Assembly: GCF_026013645.1 (NCBI RefSeq)
Contig: NZ_CP110224.1
Location: 310,001 to 374,000, forward strand
Direction: 5' to 3'
Length of the DNA stretch: 64,000 bases
Origin: Virgibacillus natechei
GTDB lineage: Bacteria > Bacillota > Bacilli > Bacillales > Amphibacillaceae
Shown here: piece by piece, positions 16,084-23,663 of the stretch
How positions within the stretch are numbered: the stretch's first letter is position 1
How the letters are laid out: every line of letters begins with the position of its first letter
Notes under the pieces: generated by a model
What the model was told of the DNA's origin: nothing
Seen by the model: only the letters and a program-made list of their open reading frames with translations
The model's database searches: none
Translations under genes and position numbers: made by a program

Positions 16084-17874
16084 ATGATACCATTTCCAAA
16101 ACCGACCGTAGAACAATTTTTTTGCACAAATGTGATTACCGATTTTGCAGTGAGCAGTGATGAAGAACGTCTTATTTTCAGCTCCAATTTAGATGGGAAA
16201 GTGAATTTATGGGCAATGGATTTACCGGATACATTTCCATATCTGTTTGCTCATCATGATGAGTCCATTAGCTTTATTCAGATTGACCCGGAAAATCGTT
16301 ATGTGCTGGCAGGATATGACAAAGACGGGGATGAGAACCATCAAATTTATGCTATTCCCCACGAGGGCGGGCTCCCGCATCCGCTTATTACCGGAGAACC
16401 GGAGGAAAAATATTATTTTACCCATCTGAGTGAAGATGGAAAACGAATTTATTATATGACATCCGAAGAGAATCCATCTTTCCTGAATGCGCGCATGCGT
16501 AATTTGGAAAATAATGCCGATACATTGCTGAACGAGGGAGAAGTATCACCAACGCACCTAGTGGCAGTATCTGATGATGAAAATGCATTTGTGTATTTAC
16601 GTATGTTTGCAAATACCTATATAACAGGTTTTGTGAAAATTGGTGATGAATCCTATGATTTAACACCTGATCCTGACAAGGTTCATGTTGTTGGAGACGC
16701 TGTTTTCGTTGATGATAAAACGATCTATTTCGTAACAGATTACGAGAGCGAATATAGCTATGTGGCAACATTCGATCTGGATACAAAAGAATTCGCATCT
16801 GTACTAACGATCGAGGGTGAAAGTGTTGAATCTCTAAAGTGGGACAAAGAAAATAAAGCACTTTACCTAGTAACTGAAAAAGGTGTAGAAGATGTTTTAT
16901 ACCGTTACGAACTGGAATCACAAAATCTTGAAAAGCTAGCCACGCCGGTTGACGTGATTGAAAAGATTCATGTTGCCAAATCAGGAAACCTGTATATGCT
17001 AGGAAGAAGTAGTACCGTACCCTTTAATATTTTCCAAACAATGAATGGAAAGGAATGGAAGCAGCTGACGAACAATCGCGTGCTGGGTCTAAGCAATGCA
17101 GACATGGTCGAGCCTGATGTCGTTTCCTATAAATCTTTTGATGGCATGGAAATCGAATCCCTTTTATTCAAGGCAAAACCTGAAAATGATAATGGCTATA
17201 CGATTCTTTGGCCACATGGGGGACCACAGGCATCCGAGCGAAAAATGTTCCGTTCAATGTTCCAGGCTTTCCTGAATCGTGGGTACACCATTTTCGCCCC
17301 AAACTTCCGTGGAAGCACAGGCTACGGATCGTCATTTGTAAAATTAGTGGAACAGGACTGGGGAGAAGGGCCGCGCTTGGATAATGTTGCCGGCATTCAG
17401 TGGCTGTTTGAAAATAAGGTCACTGATCCGGAAAAATTATTCCTCGTTGGTGGAAGTTATGGTGGCTATATGGCGCTACTACTACACGGCCGTCATCCAG
17501 AATATTTCAAAGCCGTCGTCGATATCTTCGGGCCGTCTGACTTATTCACATTCATAAATTCCGTCCCAGCCCACTGGAAACCAATCATGGAGCGCTGGCT
17601 AGGGGATCCGGAACGTGATAAAGAGCGTTTTATCAAGGATTCACCCGTAACGTATCTGGATGGCATGACAAAGCCAATGCTCGTTATCCAAGGGGCAAAA
17701 GATCCACGTGTCGTCAAAGCGGAATCCGACCAAATCGTCGCCAAGCTTGAAGAAAAAGGCCGCGACGTGGAATATCTTGTGCTGGAAGATGAAGGGCACG
17801 GGTTTTCAAAAAGAGAGAATGAAATTAAAGTGTACAGCTTGATGCTGGACTTTTTAGAGAAGCATCAGGGGTGA
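16084..17874 (+). CDS. S9 family serine peptidase (acylaminoacyl/prolyl oligopeptidase-like)
   Basis: 596 residues from the ATG at 16084, which follows TAGGGAGG; an upstream in-frame ATG at 16057 would place that site inside the gene. N-terminal beta-propeller of about 340 residues, then an alpha/beta-hydrolase domain with Ser458 in VGGSYGGYM, Asp540 in GAKDPRV and His572 in EGHGFSKREN. No signal peptide, so cytosolic. Probably cleaves short peptides or N-blocked amino acids. It is followed by its own terminator and stands alone. Confidence 0.93.
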   Translation: MIPFPKPTVEQFFCTNVITDFAVSSDEERLIFSSNLDGKVNLWAMDLPDTFPYLFAHHDESISFIQIDPENRYVLAGYDKDGDENHQIYAIPHEGGLPHPLITGEPEEKYYFTHLSEDGKRIYYMTSEENPSFLNARMRNLENNADTLLNEGEVSPTHLVAVSDDENAFVYLRMFANTYITGFVKIGDESYDLTPDPDKVHVVGDAVFVDDKTIYFVTDYESEYSYVATFDLDTKEFASVLTIEGESVESLKWDKENKALYLVTEKGVEDVLYRYELESQNLEKLATPVDVIEKIHVAKSGNLYMLGRSSTVPFNIFQTMNGKEWKQLTNNRVLGLSNADMVEPDVVSYKSFDGMEIESLLFKAKPENDNGYTILWPHGGPQASERKMFRSMFQAFLNRGYTIFAPNFRGSTGYGSSFVKLVEQDWGEGPRLDNVAGIQWLFENKVTDPEKLFLVGGSYGGYMALLLHGRHPEYFKAVVDIFGPSDLFTFINSVPAHWKPIMERWLGDPERDKERFIKDSPVTYLDGMTKPMLVIQGAKDPRVVKAESDQIVAKLEEKGRDVEYLVLEDEGHGFSKRENEIKVYSLMLDFLEKHQG

Positions 17875-17891
17875 AAAGATTAGCAGAAGCG

Positions 17892-17920
17892 AGCGCATGG
17901 ATATGTTCCTGCGCTTTTTT
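17892..17920 (+). terminator. Terminator after the S9 peptidase
   Basis: AGCGCA (17892-17897) pairs with TGCGCT (17910-17915), followed by T's. It shares GCGCA-x-GGATATGTT with the terminator at 18602-18635. Confidence 0.7.
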
Positions 17921-18025
17921 GCTTTTTAACGAAGACCGTTGATAAAAAACGTGTAATAAATGGCTACTTTAAACGTAAGTATAATAAGTAAGCAAGGCAT
18001 CAAGTTGTTTGAAAGGAGGGGTTTT

Positions 18026-18571
18026 ATGATGAAGAAGATCTTCAGGCCATTTTGGAGTTATGATCTAAAAAACACGGAAGATTGGCTTCATTCAATGGCA
18101 TTACAGGGATATCACTTTAAAGAGCTAAATACGGTAACCCGTCGTTTTACCTTTGAAGGAGAAGGCCTCCCACAAGCTATGCACTATCACATCGAATATG
18201 ATAAAACACAGACAGGTATATTACCTATCGCTCTAAAAAATGATGGATGGGCGCACGTATTCCACCATCATAAATGGTATGTTCTTAGCAATGAAAAACC
18301 AGTTGATGAACTAAATTGCTATCCTATTCGTAATGGGATAATCAAGCGCAACCGTTCCATGATGTACCTCTTTACTAGTATGTTTATCTATATATTGCTT
18401 ACATCTTTACTGTTTATTTTTATGAGTGGTTTCATGCTGTATTTCGGATATTCTTTAACGATTGAAGCAAACGCGTTTTGGATTTCAGCACTTATTATTG
18501 GTTTATTCCTTTGGGCACTGGCCCCCTATTCAACCATTAAACTTTATAAAACGAATAGTAAATATTGGTGA
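18026..18571 (+). CDS. DUF2812 domain-containing membrane protein
   Basis: 181 residues from ATG 18026, which follows GAAAGGAGGGG. The N-terminal soluble half begins KKIFRPFWSYDLKNTEDWL, the hallmark of DUF2812, and two membrane helices follow (about 115-140 and 150-170). Function unknown; family members usually sit beside a PadR regulator. Here the PadR gene lies 1.8 kb downstream next to a second, broken DUF2812 gene, suggesting duplication of the locus. Confidence 0.8.
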   Translation: MMKKIFRPFWSYDLKNTEDWLHSMALQGYHFKELNTVTRRFTFEGEGLPQAMHYHIEYDKTQTGILPIALKNDGWAHVFHHHKWYVLSNEKPVDELNCYPIRNGIIKRNRSMMYLFTSMFIYILLTSLLFIFMSGFMLYFGYSLTIEANAFWISALIIGLFLWALAPYSTIKLYKTNSKYW

Positions 18572-18601
18572 CGTATTTTGTTTTACAAATAGTAAAAGGA
18601 A

Positions 18602-18635
18602 GCGCAAGGATATGTTGATGTCCTTGTGCTTTTTT
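18602..18635 (+). terminator. Terminator after the first DUF2812 gene
   Basis: GCGCAAGGA (18602-18610) pairs with TCCTTGTGC (18621-18629), followed by six T. Confidence 0.85.
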
Positions 18636-18723
18636 AAGAGTTCCTGCTATCTTATTATGGTTCTCTTTTGAGGTGCAAACAAGAAAGAGGTAATGCAAAT
18701 CATATACAAATATGGTGTGCCTA

Positions 18724-18775
18724 TTGACATTATAATTCATTCAATTATAATTTAAGTAATTAAGTAAATACTTAA
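18724..18775 (+). promoter_or_regulatory. Consensus sigmaA promoter with palindromic operator before the ArsR gene
   Basis: TTGACA (18724-18729), 16-nt spacer, TATAAT (18746-18751): both hexamers perfect. Directly downstream, TTAAGTA-AA-TACTTAA (18760-18775) is a perfect palindrome around the expected transcription start, with one more half-site TTTAAGTA at 18752-18759. This is the layout expected for autorepression by the ArsR-type protein encoded 25 bp downstream. Confidence 0.85.
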
Positions 18776-18799
18776 ATATAGGTAAATGGAGGAAAAAGG

Positions 18800-19081
18800 T
18801 TGTCTGTCAATGAATTATTTAAAGCTCTGTCTGATGAAAATAGAAGAAAAATATTAGACCTTTTACGGAAGGGGGATTTGACTGCTGGAGAAATTGCCGA
18901 GAATTTTGAAATGAGTAAGGCTGGAATATCTCAACACCTATCTGTTTTAAAGAATGCTGAATTAGTATATGCCATAAAAAAGGGACAGTATGTTTATTAC
19001 TCTTTAAATTCAACCGTTTTTCAGGATGTTTTGAAGTGGATTGTTCAGTTTAATTCCAACAAAAAAGGGGACGAAAAATGA
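18800..19081 (+). CDS. ArsR-family repressor (SdpR-like)
   Basis: 93 residues beginning at TTG after TGGAGGAA. Winged helix with ALSDENRRKILDLLRKGDLTAGEI and the recognition helix SKAGISQHLSVLKNAELV. There is no CxC metal-binding motif, so it is probably not a metal sensor; SdpR-type autorepressors fit better. It overlaps the downstream membrane protein by 4 bp (ATGA), and a palindrome covers its promoter. In B. subtilis sdpR-sdpI, the membrane protein sequesters the repressor when toxin is bound; that parallel is inference. Confidence 0.8.
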   Translation: MSVNELFKALSDENRRKILDLLRKGDLTAGEIAENFEMSKAGISQHLSVLKNAELVYAIKKGQYVYYSLNSTVFQDVLKWIVQFNSNKKGDEK

Positions 19082-19671
19082 TGAAAACAGTTTGCATTGG
19101 CTTCCTTGTTTTATTATCTTTTGCCGTTAGTGTTTTTTTGCTTTTCTCAAATATAGCAATAGAAACGTCATACGGGGCAACTGAAGTAATATTATTTAGT
19201 GTTCCATTCGCAATGTGTGTAGTGAACAGTAATTTAATTATTATTCCAAAACTCATATCGTTTCAAAGCTCTTATACTCGATATAAAAAAGGAATCGAGA
19301 GCATTTTCTTATCAGTTACTATAATTCTGTTTATACTTCATCTTGGTTTAATTCTATTGGTAACAGGTATAGAAGTTAACCTTTTATATTTAATACCTGT
19401 TAGCGTAGGTATCGTACTTATCACCACAGCTAATACGCTTCCAAGGTTTCAACTTGATCCAAATAAGACCAAGGAATATACAAAAAATTCTAATCAACTA
19501 TGGAATATTGTAATACGTCCAATTTCTTTACCTTTGTTCATAGGTGGTCTCATAATGTTACTTTGTGTTTTTCTTCCAAGTAATCTGATGATGACTGGCT
19601 TCTTCCTTGTTCTTCTTTGTACATTAATTGTATCTTTTTATATGTCGTATAGAGCCAATCAATCATATTAA
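19078..19671 (+). CDS. Six-helix membrane protein, possibly SdpI-like
   Basis: 197 residues, almost all hydrophobic, with about six membrane helices. The centre (LITTANTLPRFQLDPNKTKEY...QLWNIVIRP) recalls the SdpI segment in which GNxLPRxxxN is followed by W and R residues, but the N-terminal PxHWNxxGxxD motif of DUF1648 is not present. Coupled by overlap to the ArsR gene. Possible roles are immunity to a secreted toxin or signalling to the repressor. Family assignment is tentative. Confidence 0.55.
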   Translation: MMKTVCIGFLVLLSFAVSVFLLFSNIAIETSYGATEVILFSVPFAMCVVNSNLIIIPKLISFQSSYTRYKKGIESIFLSVTIILFILHLGLILLVTGIEVNLLYLIPVSVGIVLITTANTLPRFQLDPNKTKEYTKNSNQLWNIVIRPISLPLFIGGLIMLLCVFLPSNLMMTGFFLVLLCTLIVSFYMSYRANQSY

Positions 19672-19697
19672 ATCATTTGTAAATTGGAGGGGGTCCT

Positions 19698-19883
19698 TTG
19701 AACAGAGCTAAGATTTGCCCAGAATGCGGTTCAAAAGAGATGAAAATGGGGGAATTCAAAGGATATGGGTCATTGTTTAAGAGAAAGGCAATTATAAAGA
19801 GTTCTGAAGTTGATGCTTATTTTTGTGTGAATTGCGGTTATGTATTAACTCTAAAAGTAAGAAACCCAGAGAAATTTTTATGA
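19698..19883 (+). CDS. Small zinc-ribbon protein (61 aa)
   Basis: Starts at TTG after TTGGAGGGGG. Two CxxC pairs, CPECG (residues 8-12) and CVNCG (43-47), form a zinc ribbon; the middle is basic (YGSLFKRKAIIKSSEVDAY). Function unknown. It is 26 bases behind the SdpI-like gene and may be cotranscribed. Confidence 0.7.
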   Translation: MNRAKICPECGSKEMKMGEFKGYGSLFKRKAIIKSSEVDAYFCVNCGYVLTLKVRNPEKFL

Positions 19884-19974
19884 TTTCTTTCTGCTTGTGG
19901 GGATGTGAATTATTATGAAGGGGAGCCGCTGGTGGAGCATGATGAAGTCATTGAAATGATGCGGAGGAAAGTCA

Positions 19975-20160
19975 ATGAGTCAAAATAGAAATATTACACT
20001 TGTGCTCCAAGAAGAGCAAACAAGTATTAGAAAGGAAGTAGAAATAAACCCCGAGCTTAAAAAGATGATACAGGAAAGTAGAGAGGAATATAGGCAAGGA
20101 CTTGGCATGTCAACTTCAGAACTTCTTGAATCCCTGTCTTCTAAGGACTTTGAATTTTAA
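19975..20160 (+). CDS. Small charged protein, antitoxin-like (61 aa)
   Basis: ATG after GCGGAGGAAAG. The product is hydrophilic and helical, ending GMSTSELLESLSSKDFEF, reminiscent of the C-terminal tails of small antitoxins, but I do not recognise a family. The preceding 90 bases are open in another frame and end VEHDEVIEMMRRKVNESK before a stop overlapping this start, which could be the tail of a lost gene. No toxin-like gene is next to it. Confidence 0.5.
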   Translation: MSQNRNITLVLQEEQTSIRKEVEINPELKKMIQESREEYRQGLGMSTSELLESLSSKDFEF

Positions 20161-20220
20161 CCAGTTTAAGTGATCACCAACAAATACAAAGCCTTAATTA
20201 TTATTGTTTGAAATAGAGGA

Positions 20221-20254
20221 GTGCAGGAGTGTTCCGAGTCCTTGCGCTTTTTTT
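20221..20254 (+). terminator. Imperfect terminator before the padR promoter
   Basis: GTGCAGGA (20221-20228) pairs, with a bulge, to TCCTTGCGC (20239-20247), followed by a T run. Related in sequence to the terminators at 17892 and 18602. Confidence 0.6.
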
Positions 20255-20274
20255 GTTAATGGAAAAATACCCAT

Positions 20275-20319
20275 TTGACATCTATATCACGATGCGATAT
20301 AGTCACACCACGATATATA
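20275..20319 (+). promoter_or_regulatory. padR promoter with overlapping inverted-repeat operator
   Basis: TTGACA (20275-20280), exactly 17 nt, TATAGT (20298-20303). The inverted repeat TATATC-N7-GATATA (20283-20288 and 20296-20301) covers the spacer and -10, and another GATATATA lies at 20312-20319. This suggests direct autorepression by the PadR protein encoded downstream. Confidence 0.8.
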
Positions 20320-20336
20320 AGGCAGGTGGGGAGAAA

Positions 20337-20666
20337 ATGGAACTTGAAAAAGCATTCAAAACGTACATACCAATGACAGAGACCGCCTTCTATATCCTCC
20401 TGTCGCTGACAGAACCGAAACACGGCTACGGGATTATTAAACATGTCGAGGAGATCACAAACAAACGCATTCGCTTGGGATCTGGTACGGTTTACGGAAC
20501 ACTCACGAAAATGCAAAGAGACGGTATTATCACCGTCTACGCAGATGAAAAAAGGAAAAAAACCTATGAAATAACGAACGCCGGAAAGAAACTAATGTTA
20601 AAAGAAATAAAAAGGCTTAAAGAACTTCATGAAAATGCGCTGAGATACGAGGGGGAGTTTTTGTGA
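20337..20666 (+). CDS. PadR-family transcriptional regulator
   Basis: 109 residues from ATG 20337, preceded by GGTGGGGAG; the longer frame upstream runs through the promoter and is not coding. Typical PadR winged helix: AFYILLSLTEPKHGYGIIKHVEE, then LGSGTVYGTLTKMQRDGII and a dimerisation helix. Its stop overlaps the start of the following DUF2812 gene (TGATG), the usual padR-DUF2812 arrangement. A palindrome lies over its own promoter. Confidence 0.9.
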   Translation: MELEKAFKTYIPMTETAFYILLSLTEPKHGYGIIKHVEEITNKRIRLGSGTVYGTLTKMQRDGIITVYADEKRKKTYEITNAGKKLMLKEIKRLKELHENALRYEGEFL

Positions 20667-21152
20667 TGGTAAAAATATTTCTGCCATTTTGGAGCTATGA
20701 TGTGGAGAAAACGGAAGAATGGCTTTCTTCCGTGGCGAAACAAGGGTATCATTTGGTGAAAATCAATACATGGACACGACAATTTTATTTTGAAGAAGGA
20801 GCCCCCAAAACGATCACTTATAGGATTGGATTCGATGCTATCAAAGTGGTCGATATGGGCAGATGTTTACACAGAAGGAGAAGCGCGACCAGAGCTTTAC
20901 AGTGATAGCACACATATATTGAAACATGCTAGACGTGTTGCAATCACCTATTCGGCTTTATATGGCTCTGTTATGTTCATGATGGTAGGAGTTATTGCAC
21001 TGAATCTTAATTATGCAATAAGGTCAGGTGTGGATGGTTTAGAATTGATGCTTTTTATTTTACAGGGAGTCCTTCTTGCTCAATTTGGTATGTTTATGCT
21101 CAAATCACTGTTGTATTATAGACGGGTGAAGAGGAATGTAGAGTATAGTTAA
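20666..21152 (+). pseudogene. Broken second DUF2812 gene (frameshift)
   Basis: Begins like the intact copy at 18026 (KIFLPFWSYDVEKTEEWLSSV, residues 3-23) but the frame ends at 20905. The homologous continuation (WADVYTEGEARPELYSDS, then two membrane helices to RVKRNVEYS) is in the other frame up to 21152. The shift lies around 20840-20860. Compared with the intact copy the middle is also about 15 residues shorter, so a deletion may have caused the shift. Probably inactive. Confidence 0.8.
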
Positions 21153-21304
21153 GGGGTGAGTATGGTTGTTACAGAAAAGTAATTATCTCCATGAACTTGA
21201 TGAACCATTTCTATTAACCCTTAATAAAGAGGCTCGTTGCAATACGTCGAAGTATTTCGACATAAGGAGGCTCACGTCAAACAACAATCTCAAAGCTAAA
21301 AAGA

Positions 21305-21333
21305 ATGACAAATTTTGCAAAAATATGTATACT
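21305..21333 (+). promoter_or_regulatory. Promoter of the cobalamin operon
   Basis: ATGACA (21305-21310), a 17-nt spacer and TATACT (21328-21333), 29 bases before the riboswitch. The predicted transcript would begin near 21340 and include the whole aptamer. Confidence 0.6.
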
Positions 21334-21361
21334 TATTTAAGTAATGAATAATTAAATATCA

Positions 21362-21528
21362 ATGGTTCAGGTGATTTCAATTTCTGAAATCTAATAGGGA
21401 AGTTGGTTCGATTCCAACGCGGTCCCGCCACTGTATATGTGAGCTAGCTGTAATGACCACTGTGCATTTCTATGTATGGGAAGGGGCAGCAAGTGATGAC
21501 CATAAGCCAGGAGACCTGCCTGTAACCA
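21362..21528 (+). ncRNA. Cobalamin riboswitch aptamer
   Basis: Outer stem GGTTCAGGTG (21364 on) pairs with the terminal CCTGCCTGTAACC (to about 21526). The B12-box region is present as AAGCCAGGAGACCTGCC (21504-21520), and the conserved core GCGGTCCCGCCACTGT lies near 21419-21434. It is followed by a terminator and the btuF gene, so it should shut off the B12 uptake and salvage operon when adenosylcobalamin is plentiful. Confidence 0.95.
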
Positions 21529-21605
21529 GACGCGCACCAAACCTACGAGGAATAGGGGGTGTAATCGGACAGGTTTATTTTCTTTGGGCTGCCCTTTTAC
21601 ATATC

Positions 21606-21635
21606 CATCTTCATTTCTCGTGAAGATGTTTTTTT
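21606..21635 (+). terminator. Expression-platform terminator of the cobalamin riboswitch
   Basis: CATCTTCA (21606-21613) pairs with TGAAGATG (21621-21628), followed by seven T. It lies between the aptamer and btuF, consistent with transcription attenuation. Confidence 0.85.
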
Positions 21636-21667
21636 ATTTTCATACAAATACGACAGGGGGTACTAAC

Positions 21668-22633
21668 GTGAAAAAGGTTTTATCATTTTTATTTGTATTA
21701 CTACTTACATTAGCTCTGTTAATCGGTTGCAGCTCTGAAAACTCAGATACCGAAGATGACAGTATCGAACAAACAGAAGAAGCAGCATTTCCACTAACGG
21801 TCACAGATGCGCTTGATAATGAAATGACGATTGATGAGGAGCCAGAGCGTATCGTTTCGGTGATTCCAAGCAATACAGAAATCGCCTTTGCGCTTGGATT
21901 GGGGGATGAAATCGTTGGTGTCTCAGACCATGATAATTATCCCGAAGAAGTAGAGGAAAAAGAGGCAATTGGTGGTTTGGAAATGAATGTGGAAGTAATC
22001 CTTAGTCTGGATCCTGATCTCGTTCTTGCCCATGGATCCAGTTCCGAAGCCTCGCAGGAAGGGCTGCAACAGATTCGTGACTCCGATATTGATGTATTTG
22101 TTGTAAATGATGCACAGGATATCGAAGGAACTTATGAAGCCATTGAACAAATTGGCCAGGTAACCGGTACACCAGATGAGGCAGAAGAAATCGTCAGCGA
22201 TATGGAAGACGGATTTGCTTCATTAAGTGAAACGGCAGAGGAAATTGATGAAACGGATCGTAAATCGGTCTTTTTTGAAGTATCACCTGAACCGGACCTT
22301 TTTACTGCAGGACAAAACACATTTTTCGATTCACTCTTACAAGTTATTGGTGCAGATAATGCAGCTGAAGAACTAGATGGTTGGGTGCCAATTGATCCAG
22401 AGTCGATTGTGGAACTGGACCCTGACGTTATTATAACGACATACGGGCATTATTCGGACGATCCAGTAGAGCAAGTAGTAAGTCGTGACGGCTGGGACTC
22501 CATGGACGCTGTTGAAAATGAAGACGTTTATGATATACATTCCGATATTGTAAGTCGTCCGGGTCCGCGTTTAGTTGAGGGTGCAAGGGAGATTGCTGAA
22601 GTTGTTTACCCGGAATATTTTGAAGAAGAGTAA
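21668..22633 (+). CDS. btuF: Cobalamin ABC transporter substrate-binding lipoprotein
   Basis: 321 residues from GTG 21668 (preceded by ACAGGGGGT); upstream in-frame ATGs lie in the riboswitch platform. The signal peptide ends in the lipobox LALLIGCSS (Cys about residue 19), so the mature protein is lipid-anchored outside the membrane. A periplasmic-binding-protein fold of the BtuF/FecB class follows: RIVSVIPSNTEIAFALGLGDEIVGVS and LDPDLVLAHG. First gene behind the riboswitch. It binds corrinoids for the BtuCD permease. Confidence 0.93.
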   Translation: MKKVLSFLFVLLLTLALLIGCSSENSDTEDDSIEQTEEAAFPLTVTDALDNEMTIDEEPERIVSVIPSNTEIAFALGLGDEIVGVSDHDNYPEEVEEKEAIGGLEMNVEVILSLDPDLVLAHGSSSEASQEGLQQIRDSDIDVFVVNDAQDIEGTYEAIEQIGQVTGTPDEAEEIVSDMEDGFASLSETAEEIDETDRKSVFFEVSPEPDLFTAGQNTFFDSLLQVIGADNAAEELDGWVPIDPESIVELDPDVIITTYGHYSDDPVEQVVSRDGWDSMDAVENEDVYDIHSDIVSRPGPRLVEGAREIAEVVYPEYFEEE

Positions 22634-23663
22634 CTATGTATTTGCCTATATGCTTGCGCTCGCATTTTTAATTATTTCCATGCTTACCGCTATATCGGTT
22701 GGCAGTGTGTCCGTTCCTGTTTCAGATATCATAATGATTATTGGTGCACAGATTTTTCACTTACCGATAGCTGAACAGGTCGATGCGACATATAGGAATA
22801 TTGTTTTTGAAATTCGCCTGCCCAGAGTACTTCTTGCCGGTTTAGTTGGAGCCTCTCTTGCGATTGCGGGAGCGGCCTTTCAAGGCTTGCTGCGAAATCC
22901 ATTGGCCGACCCCTATATATTAGGGGTTTCTTCTGGTGCATCTGTTGGGGCTGTTGCAACATTGTTTTTTAATATTTCTATTCCGTTCCTTGGACTTTAT
23001 ACGTTGCCAGTTTTAAGCATTACGACAGCCTTATTGACTATTTTACTTGTGTTGTTTTTCGCACGTAAAGTGGACCGGACGATGCGGGTGGAGACGATTA
23101 TTTTAACGGGAATTATTTTTAGCTCTTTTTTAGGTGCATTTATCTCCCTTATCATTGCTTTTACAGGTGATCAATTACAGCAAATTATGGGTTGGCTACT
23201 TGGTAGTGTATCGATGCGGGGATGGAGCTATATTGGTATTATTATTCCGTTCTTCATCCTTGGATCTCTTTTGCTGCTCATCAACACGAGAGAATTAAAT
23301 GCGATGTCATTCGGCGAGGAACGGGCACAGCATTTAGGTGTCGATGTACAAAAACGAAAATTAATCATTTTGGTCGCTGGTTCAATATTGACTGGTGCGG
23401 CAGTGGCGGTTTCCGGGGCTATAGGATTTGTTGGTTTGGTGATTCCTCATTTAACCAGACGCTTATGGGGGCCGGATCATGTTCACCTTTTGCCGCTATC
23501 AATTTTAACTGGTGCAGGATTTTTAATGCTGACAGATCTTTTATCACGAACAATTATCTCTCCGACGATTTTACCGATTGGTGTGATCACAGCATTAATT
23601 GGGGCACCGGTATTCGCGATCATTTTGATTAATCAACGAAAAGGAAATCGAGGGGGGATGTAA
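22620..23663 (+). CDS. btuC: Cobalamin ABC transporter permease (FecCD family)
   Basis: About 347 residues with ten membrane helices. Family signatures include GSVSVPVSD near the N-terminus, GASLAIAGAAFQGLLRNPLADPYILG, and SGAIGFVGLVIPHLTRRLWG near the C-terminus (contact with the ATPase). The start is uncertain: TTG 22620 overlaps the end of btuF and gives MKKSNYVFAYML, positive charges before helix 1. TTG 22575 and ATG 22650 are alternatives. No strong ribosome-binding site is present, so coupling to btuF is likely. Confidence 0.93.
   Translation: MKKSNYVFAYMLALAFLIISMLTAISVGSVSVPVSDIIMIIGAQIFHLPIAEQVDATYRNIVFEIRLPRVLLAGLVGASLAIAGAAFQGLLRNPLADPYILGVSSGASVGAVATLFFNISIPFLGLYTLPVLSITTALLTILLVLFFARKVDRTMRVETIILTGIIFSSFLGAFISLIIAFTGDQLQQIMGWLLGSVSMRGWSYIGIIIPFFILGSLLLLINTRELNAMSFGEERAQHLGVDVQKRKLIILVAGSILTGAAVAVSGAIGFVGLVIPHLTRRLWGPDHVHLLPLSILTGAGFLMLTDLLSRTIISPTILPIGVITALIGAPVFAIILINQRKGNRGGM

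Noticed and set aside
16418..16921. Minus-strand 167-codon ORF within the S9 peptidase gene
   Set aside because: Shadow frame of a clear catalytic-triad peptidase; the product is His/Gln/Leu-rich nonsense.
21166..21351. 61-codon ORF before the B12 riboswitch
   Set aside because: It covers the operon promoter, starts at TTG without a ribosome-binding site and has no family resemblance.
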